Part shown: positions 20,262-32,600 of the stretch, piece by piece
Position numbering within the stretch: the stretch's first letter is position 1
How the letters are laid out: every line of letters starts with the position of its first letter
Assembly (NCBI RefSeq): GCF_029227915.1
Contig: NC_079886.1
Coordinates: 20,870,501 to 20,934,500, forward strand
From: Hydractinia symbiolongicarpus
Lineage: Eukaryota; Cnidaria; Hydrozoa; Anthoathecata; Hydractiniidae
Length of the DNA: 64,000 bases
Reading direction: 5' to 3'
Program-made: the position numbers and the translations under genes
The notes under the pieces: model-generated
Told to the model about the DNA's origin: nothing
The model's database searches: none
The model's input: the letters and a program-made list of their open reading frames with translations, nothing else

Positions 20262-22234
20262 CTTTTAAATGCATTTCATAAGTTCTTTGTTAACGTATGA
20301 ATATACTCTTTCATGCATTTCTCGTCTCCTTGGTTTACTGCTTTTTTTGTCACGCGAATCGCACATCCATGATATTTACTGGCTTCTAGAAAATAGAAAA
20401 TTGTTTTTGCGAGGAATCTTATATTTTATATATGGTAAAACAATCAAATACACAGGGGGTTGGTTCTCTGCTTATATTAATAATAATTAATGGAAAGAAT
20501 GTTTTTTCTCGAAAGTGGTTTATATATCATATACAGTATACTCTCGTTAAGTGGAACAAACAGGAGACGGAGGAGAAATGTACTACTTAGTGGGCGTTCT
20601 ACTTAAGCGAAGCTCCTTATAAGTAGGATTATCATCAAATACCTCAATTTGTCCCAGTTATCGAGAGATTTTTGAGAGATTTAGAGAGATCTTAGAGGGA
20701 TTCGTAAATGTTTAATCAAAATAATATAAAGTAATTGTGTTTAATTTTTCTCCTTCTATATCTCTTCAAACCAAGAAGATAAATATAAAAGACTAAAGTT
20801 ATATAAATCCTAAGCGGAAAAAAGTCAGTTAATTTAGTCTGCTTAGATCGAGTTAGTTTCTTTTTTTACATTTTCTGTGGGTGTAACATTAAACCCCCTG
20901 GGTAAATCAATTCCACGTGGGTGACATCAATCTGTCCGTATATACAAGCTACATAAGTAAAAACGTATCATCCTTGGTGCAAGTGAATGTTCCTGTTACT
21001 TGTTTTTCTTGCCTTTTACAATTAATTCTAGATTTGTACTTCCTCTTTCATGTAGCGTGTGATTTGGAGCACAAATGGATGACAAAGAAGTTCAGAAAAT
21101 TCAATATGAGTAGGTCAGGTATCTCATGCCAGGAGCCACTGGAATTTAGTTGCCGCTTTACAACGACACACTTTTATTCCTGCTTCTCCATACGATAAAG
21201 AACGTTTGGGCCTCATAACCTCGATTTTCAGTTTGTTAGAAATCACAGCTTGAAAAAAATACACAATGAAATAGATGAAAATGTAACTACTTTGATGTCT
21301 TCCAATTACGAAATTACGGTGGCATGCGGCAACTGTCTCCTTAATCGCCGCCAAAGAAGCAAAATAAGCAAATCAAGAGCATTGATTCTAAGTATCACGT
21401 ATATTCAAGATACTTTCCATTATGCTATGAGTGTGTGTGACAAATCGCACGCCCAGAAGGCCCTAGGTGTGCGATGGTGACCGATTGTTTTAAAGCATCT
21501 AAACTTAATTATTTTCCTTCCATCTTTCTTTGCTTCTTCAGACCTTGACATAAATCACGAGCTTGCTTACGGAGTATTAAGTCGCTCGCGTAAAACATTA
21601 TGTTTCTCCGATTTTACGTCAGAAGTACTTTCATTACTTTGTGAAACACACAAAGCTACAGTTATTTTAAGGGGAAGGGATGTTCACAGAGCAAGCTTCG
21701 TGACACGACGATAACAAAGGTTGATTGAAAATAGTAATCCTACTAGCTTTCAAAATTCAAGATGACAATAGAAGATATTTAGTGACGTTGAAGAGTTTAA
21801 TCTATCAAAACTACGAAACACCAAAAATTGGAACTTTTGACGTCAATAGTAGGTTTTAAGGAGTACGAGTCAGATGAAGATACAGATATCGTTTTTTGTG
21901 ATGACGAAAAAAATTGACAAGTAAAAAAGTTGTAATACTGTATTATATATAATAGCGAAGTATTATAGCGAAGTATATGTAGAATTACGTTAAGTTGAAA
22001 AAAAGTTTAGACAAAAAAAATCGGGATCCAAAAAGTGCAGTAAAATTTAATATTCCAACAAGCGTTTGTCTAAAAATAAAAACGTCTGAAATTTTTGAAG
22101 ATAAAAGATCATCTAAATTTAAATAAACTTGATTAAAGAAATGTCTAGTTCCTAATGAAGACTGTTTGCAGACATTCTTTGAGGTGACTAAGTCAGACAT
22201 TTCTGGGTACCTTGCTTCAGTAATATGGGTAGAA
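20262..22234. other. Decayed transposon interior and unrecognised sequence
   Basis: It contains the second copy of TATACTCTCGTTAAGTG (20537-20553) and open stretches of about 75 codons on both strands around 21.1-21.5 kb that I do not recognise. The acidic peptide near 21868-21917 could be the C-terminus of the pogo transposase. No host gene is supported. Confidence 0.4.
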
Positions 22235-22304
22235 ACCCGGGGCCTTTAGCGTTTTTTGATATGAAGACGAATCCTCATATCAAAAAAATCTACAGGCCCT
22301 GGGA
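22235..22304. repeat. Fold-back MITE-like hairpin
   Basis: ACCCGGGGCCTTTAG...TTTTTTGATATGA pairs with TCATATCAAAAAA...CTACAGGCCCTGGGA across a loop of about 9 nt. The right edge runs into TCGAGGTTGCC, one of the dispersed GAGGTTG-type ends seen elsewhere in the window. Confidence 0.75.
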
Positions 22305-22797
22305 TCGAGGTTGCCTTGTTCTACGCTTTCTTTGTTAATATTCTGTACTTATATCTCTACTAACTCCTCAGAAAAGAATTGTGTTCCATTATGTAATCAT
22401 ATTTCACACTTCTAAATTTTATATAAGACTTCACTGGTCGAGTTTATCATTTTGCTCTTACTTTGTAGTTTCCTTTCTTTCATTGGCCGCTTTTTCTCTC
22501 TCCGTCGAAAACTTCACCTCTTATTTCTTATTTTTATTTGTAATTTGATTGGATTCAGATGCAGATACGGTTCGAATATAATAAGCATTGTCTTCTCACA
22601 CACGCTTATTTGTTCGTGTCCAGTCCTTTTTGACGCCCCAATGTCTAAAAGAGATATTTAAAGATTTTATGATATCTTTTGTCTACCTTAAACCTTCTCC
22701 ATATCAAACATAGTCTCGGGTCTCTTGCGAGTTTGATGAACAGATTCTTTTGTAACGTCATAAACGTGTCAGTGTCGAAACGGCTGAGTTAACCTTA

Positions 22798-23066
22798 AGG
22801 GGGATTTTCACGAAGTGAATTGAACGGCGAATTCGACGGCAAAGTCGATGGCGAATTCGCTTTTTAATTTTCACGACAAAATAAATTAGGCGCCAAATTT
22901 ATTGTTTACATTAGTAAGCGCGTTCTGATTGGTCAAAAACTAGCAGCGAAACCTTTAGCCGCGAAAAAGTAGGAACTGTGAATATTTGAATGCAATATCA
23001 AAACAAACAAAGTTGCGCATGCTCAGATACAATTCGCCGTTCAATTCGCTTTGTACAAATCCCCCT
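22798..23066. mobile_element. 269-bp MITE with TTA target duplication
   Basis: Terminal repeats begin AGGGGGATTT and end AAATCCCCCT; the inverted similarity continues inward through GAATTGAACGGCGAATT. TTA flanks both ends (22795-22797 and 23067-23069). A 3-bp TTA/TAA duplication is the signature of PIF/Harbinger elements. No coding capacity. Confidence 0.85.
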
Positions 23067-23283
23067 TTAGTTTGCATGAATTAACATGCTCAGGTGGATA
23101 CTATCAGCTCTGACATAGTAAAAACGTTTTCCAGATCCGCGCCTGTCCTTTACACTATCATCTTTCATTCAGAAAAAAGTAACGACCTTAATATTTAAGG
23201 TTTTAAAAATTTACTTTGTATTTTAGCCACTAACGAAGACAATTTAATGTAAAATACTGTCTTAAGCAAAATATCGTCCTAAG

Positions 23284-23372
23284 TCAACCTCGTCCCCAGG
23301 GCTTGTTAGGCTTTTTATATTTGTTCAGGCCGTCCAAATTTAAAAAGCCTAACAAGCTCTGGGGACGAGGTT
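23284..23372. repeat. 89-bp fold-back with CAACCTCGTCCCCAG ends
   Basis: Arms 23284-23316 and 23340-23372 (33 bp each) differ at one position. The ends match motifs scattered through the window (GGGGACAAGGTTG, GAACGAGGTTG), so this may be the intact form of that small family. Confidence 0.85.
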
Positions 23373-24679
23373 GGTCCTAAGTAGGGGCTTGATGATAAGA
23401 TTACGATCTTTCTGCCATTTTTAACTACTCTTAGCTAAACCTATGATATGTAATCACAAAAATACAGATTCTGCATTATAAAGGCTATAGTTTTTAGCCT
23501 TTATTAATTCTTTAACGGCGAAATAACAATTTAAAATAAGATATAGACCTTGAAATGACGTCTGTTATAAAAAGGCGTGACTGTATTTCCATGGTCCAAC
23601 AGTTAAACAGGGAGTAAAACAGGATCTTTATTTTGAGCATGACTTTTAAATAACCAAGAGATCCACCAGAAGGGTAAGTTAGCCTCAGTTTTGATATTCT
23701 TGTAGAAAGTTTAATTAACTGGTCTATTTTGACGCGGATCGTATAACGAACTCTTTGTTGTCTCGTTACTTATCTATATATCTTCGTTGCCCACTTTATA
23801 TGACCTTGCAAGAATTAGAATTATATTGGCATTTGCATTGAAGGATCCTGATCTCTGTGAATCACTTATTTTACTAAATGGGCATATTAATCCAAATTAA
23901 AAATCCTGGTAATCTTTTTTGACTCAGTGCTTAATAATTAATACAATTTTTTTTTTCAATACCATTTTTTTCACAAATTTTCTACTATTTCCTCTTCATC
24001 GGACAGAAGCTCAACGGTGTTCTCTTTTTCAGCGATCTTTTTTAAGATAGCTTTTTTATAATCTTCATACTCTGATCCAAGTGGAAAATTAACTGAAACC
24101 ACTTTTTGAATTTTTAACATTGTCTTTCCAAACAATGAAAACTTTTATTTCGATTTCAAAACCGCCTTGTAATAGAGAAGACCGCTTCATTACCGTGAAT
24201 TAGTCTGTTGCTGTAATTTTTGCTTCAAGTGATATTGCATCTATATTGTAATGCCCGTATTCGTCCGTCACGCAAAATGGTAGCTTAGCTGCAACGGACG
24301 AACCCGTGGATTTTTCCACGAGCTAACGACTATATTTTCAAATTCGCGTTAATTAAATGCATTTTTGAAAACAACCCTGCTCAACCGCGTTAGTTAAATG
24401 CCTTTTTAAAAATAATTTCATTAAACCATGTTAATTTTATGTATGACCAGTAATTTAATTCGCGTTAATTTCTCGACTCGTTAACTTCATGGAATAAGGT
24501 ATGTGGCAAAAATTTAAACTCCGTCAGCTCCCGTCATTATGAAAAGTTTTTTAATATTTTGCACAGGGATTCCGCACTCGCGCCTTCGTTAGGATTATTC
24601 TGGAAATTCACAACAAAACTTATTTTCATCAAGGGGAATCCTTCTGTAAATTTTGAACACGAGATTAATCTGAGTTCTA
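23373..24679. other. Intergenic, possible TBC1D7 5' UTR exon
   Basis: No protein-coding gene is recognised. A strong donor, CAGAAGG|GTAAGTTAG (GT at 23674-23675), could pair with the acceptor CCTTTCCAAAG just before the TBC1D7 ATG, making a 5' UTR intron of about 1.5 kb. This is inference. Confidence 0.3.
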
Positions 24680-24920
24680 CATGGCATGTGAGGGAAATTG
24701 GGAAGATGGCACACTGTGTGGGCTGTTGGATGTTGCTGGGAGTTGTCTAGTAGAGTGCGGGCCCTTATAGGGTCTGCGTACTCAAAATGAGCATTAAATA
24801 CTCTAGAACTCTCCATCTAAGCCATGGCCCCTCCTGGAAATAATAGACAGGGTACATCCCTCTAAATTTGTACGGCTAGCTATGTAAAATATGCACATCT
24901 ATCTATCTATCTTCACATTT
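24680..24920 (+). mobile_element. SINE-like element, copy B (head missing)
   Basis: It shares an ordered body with copy A at 17220-17375 (CATGTGAGGGAAATTGGG, GCATTAAATACTC, AGCCATGGC, CTGGAAATAATAGACAG) and ends in (CTAT)n like the 13.7-kb fragment. No tRNA head is seen to its left, so this copy is 5'-truncated. Confidence 0.6.
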
Positions 24921-25183
24921 CTGGATTATACCCTGCAGGAACCCAAGTGAATAGCTACCAGTGCATGTAATTTTGTAAACAACACCACTTTTTCAAGATT
25001 TATCTACAAATGGTTTTTATAATTTTATCACAAAATGTCTCTTTTTATCATTCGATCTGGATATTTTATAAGATCTAAATATATATAGTTAAAGTTTTTT
25101 AATCTAAATTGTGTTATATTATTCGTTTAGTTTTAACACTATCAATGTATTATTAATGTATTTTTCCTTTCCAAAGAGAAAGA

Positions 25184-26110
25184 ATGAGTAAAGAAACAAC
25201 AGATTGCAGAAATTTCCGCATGTTATATTATGAACAACTTGGTTTGCGTAATGTTGACCAAAAAAAAGCTCTAGAAGTTCTGTTAAATGAAGATCCTTTG
25301 GACCAAGAAAAGCTAAAGATTTTTTCTCAGCAGTTTATTCTGCCAGCTGTATTAAGGCCTGTGGTATGGAAAGTTTTGTTAAACATTACTCCAATTCACA
25401 AAGAGTCCATGGAATTTGTTGTTAGACAGCGACAGGGACAATACAATGATTTAAAGCAGGCACTTGCAACAATGAAAATGATATCTATAGATCCTGATCT
25501 TCATGAGGAAAATCAACCACACAAGACTATTGTATTAATGTATTTGTTAGAAAATGGCATGTTAAGTGTTCTACATAAAAACATTCGAAAAAAAGATGGA
25601 CATAAAGTATTTGTTTTACAATCTATAAGTAAGATTGTATGTGAAATTATCCATAGCGAATGTGATGCATATTGGATATCCAAATATATGTTTAAAGCGC
25701 AAGAACAGTTTATTAGTTTATTTGTGAGACTTCCGAAGTATGTCAAATATTACCTACAACTTGAAGACAAACGTTTATTTGAGCATCTCTGTGAAATACA
25801 ATTATTTAAAATGCTACCTTATGACAAATGGTTTCAGACATATTTTGCACCAGTGTTCTCAGAATCCTTAGTTTATTTGGAAAAGGTACTTGATAAACTT
25901 GTTGCAGGGTCATGTAATATTTTGGTGTTTGTTTTTGTTGCTATGTTGTTGACATTTTCGATAAAATTAAAAGAAGTTAAATCTTCTGAAGAAGCTCTCA
26001 AAATCATAAGCTGTCTCAATGCTGATGCTGGACAAAATGTTATTGACAAAACAATGGAACTGTGGGAACAACATAGAAAGTCAATTTCTGTTGAACTCGG
26101 ATGTCATTAG
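25184..26110 (+). CDS. TBC1D7: TBC1 domain family member 7 (TSC complex subunit)
   Basis: The 308-codon frame aligns end to end with TBC1D7 (human protein 293 residues). Diagnostic stretches are NFRMLYYEQLGLRNVDQKK near the start, LRPVVWKVLLNI in the TBC core, YYLQLEDKRLFEHL, and MLPYDKWFQTYF. TBC1D7 binds TSC1 and stabilises the TSC1-TSC2 complex, the GAP for Rheb that restrains mTORC1; it lies in the cytosol and on lysosomes. Its TBC fold is atypical and no clear IxxDxxR arginine finger is present, as in the vertebrate protein. The ATG at 25184 follows an acceptor (TTTTTCCTTTCCAAAG) by 8 nt, so a 5' UTR intron or a trans-spliced leader is likely. There are no coding introns. It sits about 500 bp upstream of the first recognised polycystin exon, same strand. 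Confidence 0.94.
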   Translation: MSKETTDCRNFRMLYYEQLGLRNVDQKKALEVLLNEDPLDQEKLKIFSQQFILPAVLRPVVWKVLLNITPIHKESMEFVVRQRQGQYNDLKQALATMKMISIDPDLHEENQPHKTIVLMYLLENGMLSVLHKNIRKKDGHKVFVLQSISKIVCEIIHSECDAYWISKYMFKAQEQFISLFVRLPKYVKYYLQLEDKRLFEHLCEIQLFKMLPYDKWFQTYFAPVFSESLVYLEKVLDKLVAGSCNILVFVFVAMLLTFSIKLKEVKSSEEALKIISCLNADAGQNVIDKTMELWEQHRKSISVELGCH

Positions 26111-26619
26111 TATAATTCTAATATTTGTGCAAGAAATAACCTTATATAAATTATATTCTTTAATGTTATTGACATTTATTGTATACTATGATTTAATTGG
26201 TTAAGCAACTAAAATATAACTAAATATTTATGTTATGTTTTTTTATTTGTTTTTAATTATTTTTCACTATTTATCAAAAAAGTTTTACCCCTTTTTTAAG
26301 ATTTTTTTGCATTTAATTCTGTGTTGTTTTCGTTTCACTGATGTATTTCTTTACAAGTCCCTTGTTTTTGGTTTCACGCCACAGTACCTGGAAAGCTTGA
26401 ATTAATCATCATGTTTCATGGAAACCAGAAGATGGTGAAGATTTTTTGTGCATGAATTTTTTTTAAAAGGGTTGGTTTTTATAATCATCATCTGTTGCTG
26501 TTGTTACAACTAGCTATTGGTGACATATAAAAAAACTTAACCCTACAAGGATGGATCACTTAGGAAATTTGGTGTTGAAATTAAGTGAACACTATTTCAT
26601 TTTTCTTTTCCTTCTTTAG

Positions 26620-29600
26620 GAACATCGTCTTTTCTTCTCTGTTACAAAGATGGCAAACATGATGTAGAATATATCAATGGCACTACCATCATCCAATGCA
26701 AAGAAGCCTGCATTAGTTTTGATGATGTTTGTTTTTGCAAAGAAAATTTCAACTGGAAATATCAACATATTTTGGCGTGGGGAAACAAAACTTGCAATGA
26801 TTTTGCTTGTGATAAGAATATTGCCATAACAGATGCCCACTCAACTGCATTAGTTTGTCCAAATCCTAAAGATACACTAGTCTTTGACATCACCACATGG
26901 ATGGAACTAAAACAATTTATCAATTTCTTATACTTCATTCCCGGACAAGTAATAGATGTGTTCACAAAATTTACAATTGACATTGCATACACTGAAGCAA
27001 TTGAGAATTCTTTCAAGTGTGATTTTGGTGATGGATATCAAATTGAGCTCTCTACACCAACTTGTAATCATATCTATTCTTTGCCAGGAGTTTACAATGC
27101 CACTGTTGAAGTTTTAAGTTCAAAATTTCCAAGTTTTTTAGTTAGTGTGAAAGTAACTGTGAAGTTACCTTTATCAAGTGTAATTCTAGAATCTTGCAGT
27201 TCAAGTTATGTCATTATGAGTAGAAGTGGAACTAAATTTAACTGTACTGGCTTAATTAAAAGTGGAAGTGATATAAAAGTTGCATGGGATTTTCAGGAAA
27301 ATGGTATTGAAACATACAACGTAACCTGTAAGCAAATTGATCTGTAGCCTTGATTTTTATTGTAGTATCCAGTACTTTAAGTATATTGACAGTGTTTCTA
27401 ATTACCTTAACACTCAATGCGAATGCTAATGCGTCCGTTTAAACAAAGCAGGTAATTTAAATATCAAATCAGCAATTTTTTATGCAGGCATCCATGTCAG
27501 TTTCATGTATCCTGAGATATTTTTTATACCAGCATTTTTCTTATTTTTTCCTGGAAAACTGGCATTATTTGAATAAATTTAATTGAATAATATTAGTCTA
27601 TCACATATTCACCCAAATAATTAATGTCTAATAATATAACAAACTTTTACTCTTTACAGCTGCCAGTATGTTTGTCACCAATCCAGCACCATGTATATTT
27701 TCATGTGACAGCAGTCTAATACGAACAGAACTACTACCGTCATTAAAAGACATAATCAGGATTGGAACTTTCTTGCTGCCTAATGCAAAGTTTGTTTATG
27801 ATGGAAGTGTTAGTGCAGTGGAATTGTACGGAAGAAAGCAAGGATTTACATCTTTTCAGGTTTTGCTGTTGTTTTACTTTTTGACATTCTCTCAATTAAA
27901 CGATTTAACACTGTAAAGTAGAAGACATTTTAAAGCTTATTCATTCTGTTGAAAGGATATGTGGCTCAGTGTCTACTACCAGTCACAATGTAAACCCCTT
28001 GAACTTTTTTTAAAAAAATTGAAGACATAAATTTTTAAAATTCTATTTACACATGCCATTTCCAGCATTTTTTTAGTTTTAAAGTGGTTAAGATCTTGGA
28101 TAAATTTTTTGAACAGAAAGTGCAAGTCCTTTTCTGTTAAAAGTGAGAAACAAATATGAAAACATTTTTGGTAGTTTTTGCTTTTTGTTCAATCAAATAT
28201 CAAAGTATAATTTTGGGGTTTAACATCCCTTTTTAAATATTACTTTCTTATATTTCCAAATTGAATTTTTCAAATAAATTCAACATTTCTTCATTGGATC
28301 CATGTAGGCAATGACTAAAATGGTGTGTATTGTATTGTTTTTCAGAGTTGACTTTCCCATCTTCTAATTTACTTTTTTTTGTGTATAGATTTATCGCCTT
28401 GTCCATTCACATTATCAGCTGGTATATACAACAGTGATCCCAATTTATCCTGGGTACATGCTTTTCGAATTTCCTGGTAATAGTCCAAACTTTCAAGCTG
28501 GTGACATAATCGGGTTTTACTTAGAAGACATGGACCTGCTACAAGTTATAAATCTGAACTCGTCTTTTTTTCTGGAATATTACGAAATATCACAAAGCTC
28601 CAATTTTAATTTGCCAGACTTAATAATACACAATGTTACATTTCAAGTTCGCGTTATTTCAACTGCTTTTTCTTATGTCTATATTGAGTATTGGTTTAAG
28701 TTTACTGGATTTCATGATATTGTTTTTCAAGCTACTGACTTGTATGGATCCAGTATACAGTCAAACAAGTATCAAGTTGCTGTTACCTCCCATGTTCCTA
28801 AATTGAAACCTGACAATAACAACATAGAAGCTGTAGCAACTAAACCTCATAGTATATGTGTTACAATTGAACATGGTGCATATGTAGATGTGACATGGTC
28901 AACACCAAACACATCTGTCATTCAAATATTACATGATACAGAAACACCTTTCACGAAATATTCCAGCAGAACTAGTGTCACTGAAGCAGCCTTAGAAATA
29001 GTTGAGTGTATTGTTGTTAAAATGATGCAAAGTGGTGATTTTGTCTTTGACGTTAAAGTGTCAGTAAGCAACTTAAAGCAAGATGCTGTGACAAAACTGA
29101 TTAACACATTACCTGCAATCACTGGACTTACATTCACTTATTGGGTCACACATGAGCCCTTTTATCAACTGGAAAGTGTGATTCTTTCAGGCTTTGTTTT
29201 TCAATATCCATACCCTTTAGATATAACCTGGAATTACGGAAACGGGGAGCTATATAATTTTACTACTAGTATTAGTGAATGGAGGCAAGTATATATTTAT
29301 TTAAATCATGGGCTTTATAATATTTCATTGACTGCTCAATACAAAAGTGCATTTGCAGTAACAACTGTCAGCATAAATGTTTACAGTCTCTTTAAAATTA
29401 TTGGTCCTAGCATTACATGCATAAATGAAAATGTCACTTTCATTATTACAAGCAAAATCCCTGTTGTCAACATGACATACAGCTGGTATTTTGGTTATGG
29501 TGCTGTACTTTCAACAAATCAAATTGAGGTTTCGAACACATATCCAACTGCTGGGATATACCATGTAAAATGTAAAATTTTCACAGAGTTCGGCATTGTT

Positions 29601-32600
29601 GAAAGATCAGTAAATATCACTGTGCTGGAACCAATTACAGGTTTAGCAATTGGAATAAAACCTAAAAGTAGGCCTTTTGCGTCAGTCAATTTTACATTGA
29701 AGGCATCTTATTTGACTGGAAATGAGTTGTCTTTTGTGTGGTCTTCTGTTAATTTCACCATACTCTCTGAGATAGATTCTGAAGTATCGGTATACAGCAA
29801 CAAAACAGGAACACATGAAATAAGTGTTTTTGTTTCTAATGACCGCTTCAATGCAAGCAAAGATTTTTTCATTGAACTTATCAGTGATTACCTCTATTTT
29901 TTTAATGTGGAACATTCCCCTTTATATGTTGCTACAGGAGAAAGTGTCACATTCTATGTCTTCTCCTCTGGTGCTTTGCTTAAGACAAAAAGCTTTGAAT
30001 TTATTTTTCTCTACAATAATGAAACCATTGAAACAGCAAATACGAATTTGAGCAAATCGTTTCAGAATCCTGGGACATACAAAGTAGATGTAAAATTAAA
30101 AATGAATGGAGACAATGAATTATGTGATTTGTCAACTATAGTGGCATGTCAATTGAAAACAGAAGTAATTGTACAGGAGCCTATAAGACATTTGCTTATT
30201 TTATTATTGCCTGGCAATGGTGAAAATATCAAAGCTAATACAACAATAAATGTAGTATCCAGAGTAAATCTACATTTTCAGGTTACCGCTCTAAATGGGA
30301 CAGACGTAGAATTTTATGTGACGATTGATAGCTTACCACTTACAAAAATAAACGGATCACCATACGCATACAATACTACTGCTGACATTGTGTTGTCTAA
30401 AACAATATTCTGGGATATCAAGACATACATATGTTGTGTAAATGTTTCTAATAAAGTCAGTTATATTTCCAGAAAGTTTTACATACAAACTGATGAATAT
30501 ATACAAGCAAATTTATTAATAGATCAATATGCTGAAACTAACCAGACAACATTACTGCAAGTGAATGTAACTAAAGGGAGCAATATTCATTTTATTTGGC
30601 GTACCAGTAATGCAACAGTAAGCAATTATGAACCACATCTTTACTGGACATTTAAAGAACAACGCACTCATGTTGTGAATGTAACAATGATTAATCCAGT
30701 TAGCATGCTTAGTATAGGTGGGACAATCACTGTTATAATTCCAATGTCAGGAATTTATTTATCATGTCCCAGTAGCGCTATTAAAACAGGGGATTTATTT
30801 AAAATAACTTATGGTTTCATATCAGGTCAAAATATAACTGTTACACTTTTGCAGAGTCAGCAGGCCAACCAAACATTGGGTGTCGATGTAAATGGTCCAT
30901 ACGAAATATCTCACAAAATGCGATTTTATACAGATGGTGTTTACATTATAACCATTTCATCAACTAATCCAGCTGATACATTGCACTTGCATCAATGTCC
31001 TGTTGCTGTCCAAGATGTCATCAGTAGCATTAGCATGATTTTAAATCCTTCATCCACCATATATGCTATGAAAGATGTTTTCTTTACTGTTTATCACTAC
31101 TATGGGACTAACGTAACTGGGACTTTAGAAATTACCACACAAAATAATTTATATGTTGCCAAATATCCACTTCAGTTTAAACCATGCCAAATTAGAACAG
31201 GCTGTGGCAATGCTATAGTCAGACATGCATTTGAATATGGTGGTTTTTATCATATTTCTGGAAAAGTGGAGAATGAGATCAGTCATGTCAATATTTCACC
31301 TCAAGATATTTTAGTTGTAGAACTTATCCCTACTTCTAAAGTCAATTATTATATTGAGGTTATTGCTGTATCTGCAATCATTGGTAGTTTAACAAAAATT
31401 CATGTTGTCAAGAAAAATAACATCCAGTTTGATACTTGTACAATGTGGTTTGGAGAAAACAACAAAAAGAAAATATTAGATTGGAAGTCTTTAGATGTAA
31501 TTGAGCACAAGTACAGTTCAATTGGAAAATATAACATTGCATTAAATTGCACAAGCCCTACAGAAATACTTAACTTACAAACTGAAGCTTATGTGCAACA
31601 TGAAATTAACATTAGTAATGTAAACAGGCCATTGGCATGTGTAAAATATGGTGATAACATGAACATATCCGTGGAGGTTCCCCTTATTGAGATGATGTTT
31701 GGTTTAGAAATATTCCTGGCAATAAACTACACCAACGTGCAGCCAAATTTTCAGATTGAGCGAGAAAAGTATATAGTTTTTAGGATTAACAAAAATCTGT
31801 TGACATCTACAGGTAGCGTAGTATTTTCTATCAAACTACAAAATCGTGTAAGCACAGCTACTGCTGCTGTCAGTGTTTGTGTTGCAAAACCCATCGAAAG
31901 CTTCAAATGTCAAATACCAACAATTGCACGCTTTGGAATGAAGTTAGCATTTCAAGTTAGTGTTATTTCAGAAACACCAGTAGATTTAAATTTTGATTTT
32001 GGAGATAAAAGCTCATTGCTGTCAACTACATCTAATATTGCTTATACATACTATCATCATTATATTGATGCAGGTATATTCAATTATACTGTACATGGAT
32101 CTAACCCTGTCTCATCTATGTATTGCAATGGGTTAGTGGAGCTTATCAAACCCATTAGTAATGTTTCCATTGATCATTCAAAGATTTTACTTTGGCCCAA
32201 TAATTTAGGTGAGTTTTCATTGCATTTTGTGGATGAGGTGGTGTCAAATTCAGGTATGGAATACCAAATCTATTATGGTGACCATCAACACACAGATTTC
32301 TTGCCGCTTGATTATACTTCTACAGATGGTAATCAAACTTTTACGCTGAAATCCCACAACTATAATTATCCAGGCTGCTTTGCTATCACAGTAATGATAA
32401 GAAATCGAGTAAACTCGCTTGTTTTAAAGAGTAACCTGACAATTATAAGCCCAGTAGACATGAGATTAAGCGTTTCTAGTGAATATGGCAACAAAATAGA
32501 TGCTATCTTCCGAGACGATTTTCCTTTGCTTGTATCAATTTCATATTTGACTGATTCCTGTTTTATTTTTAATTGGATTGTTACAAGTTTTAACACTAGC

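Noticed and set aside
21124-21480. Gene on either strand near 21.3 kb
   Set aside because: Both frames are about 75 codons, with no recognised domain, in a decayed transposon region.
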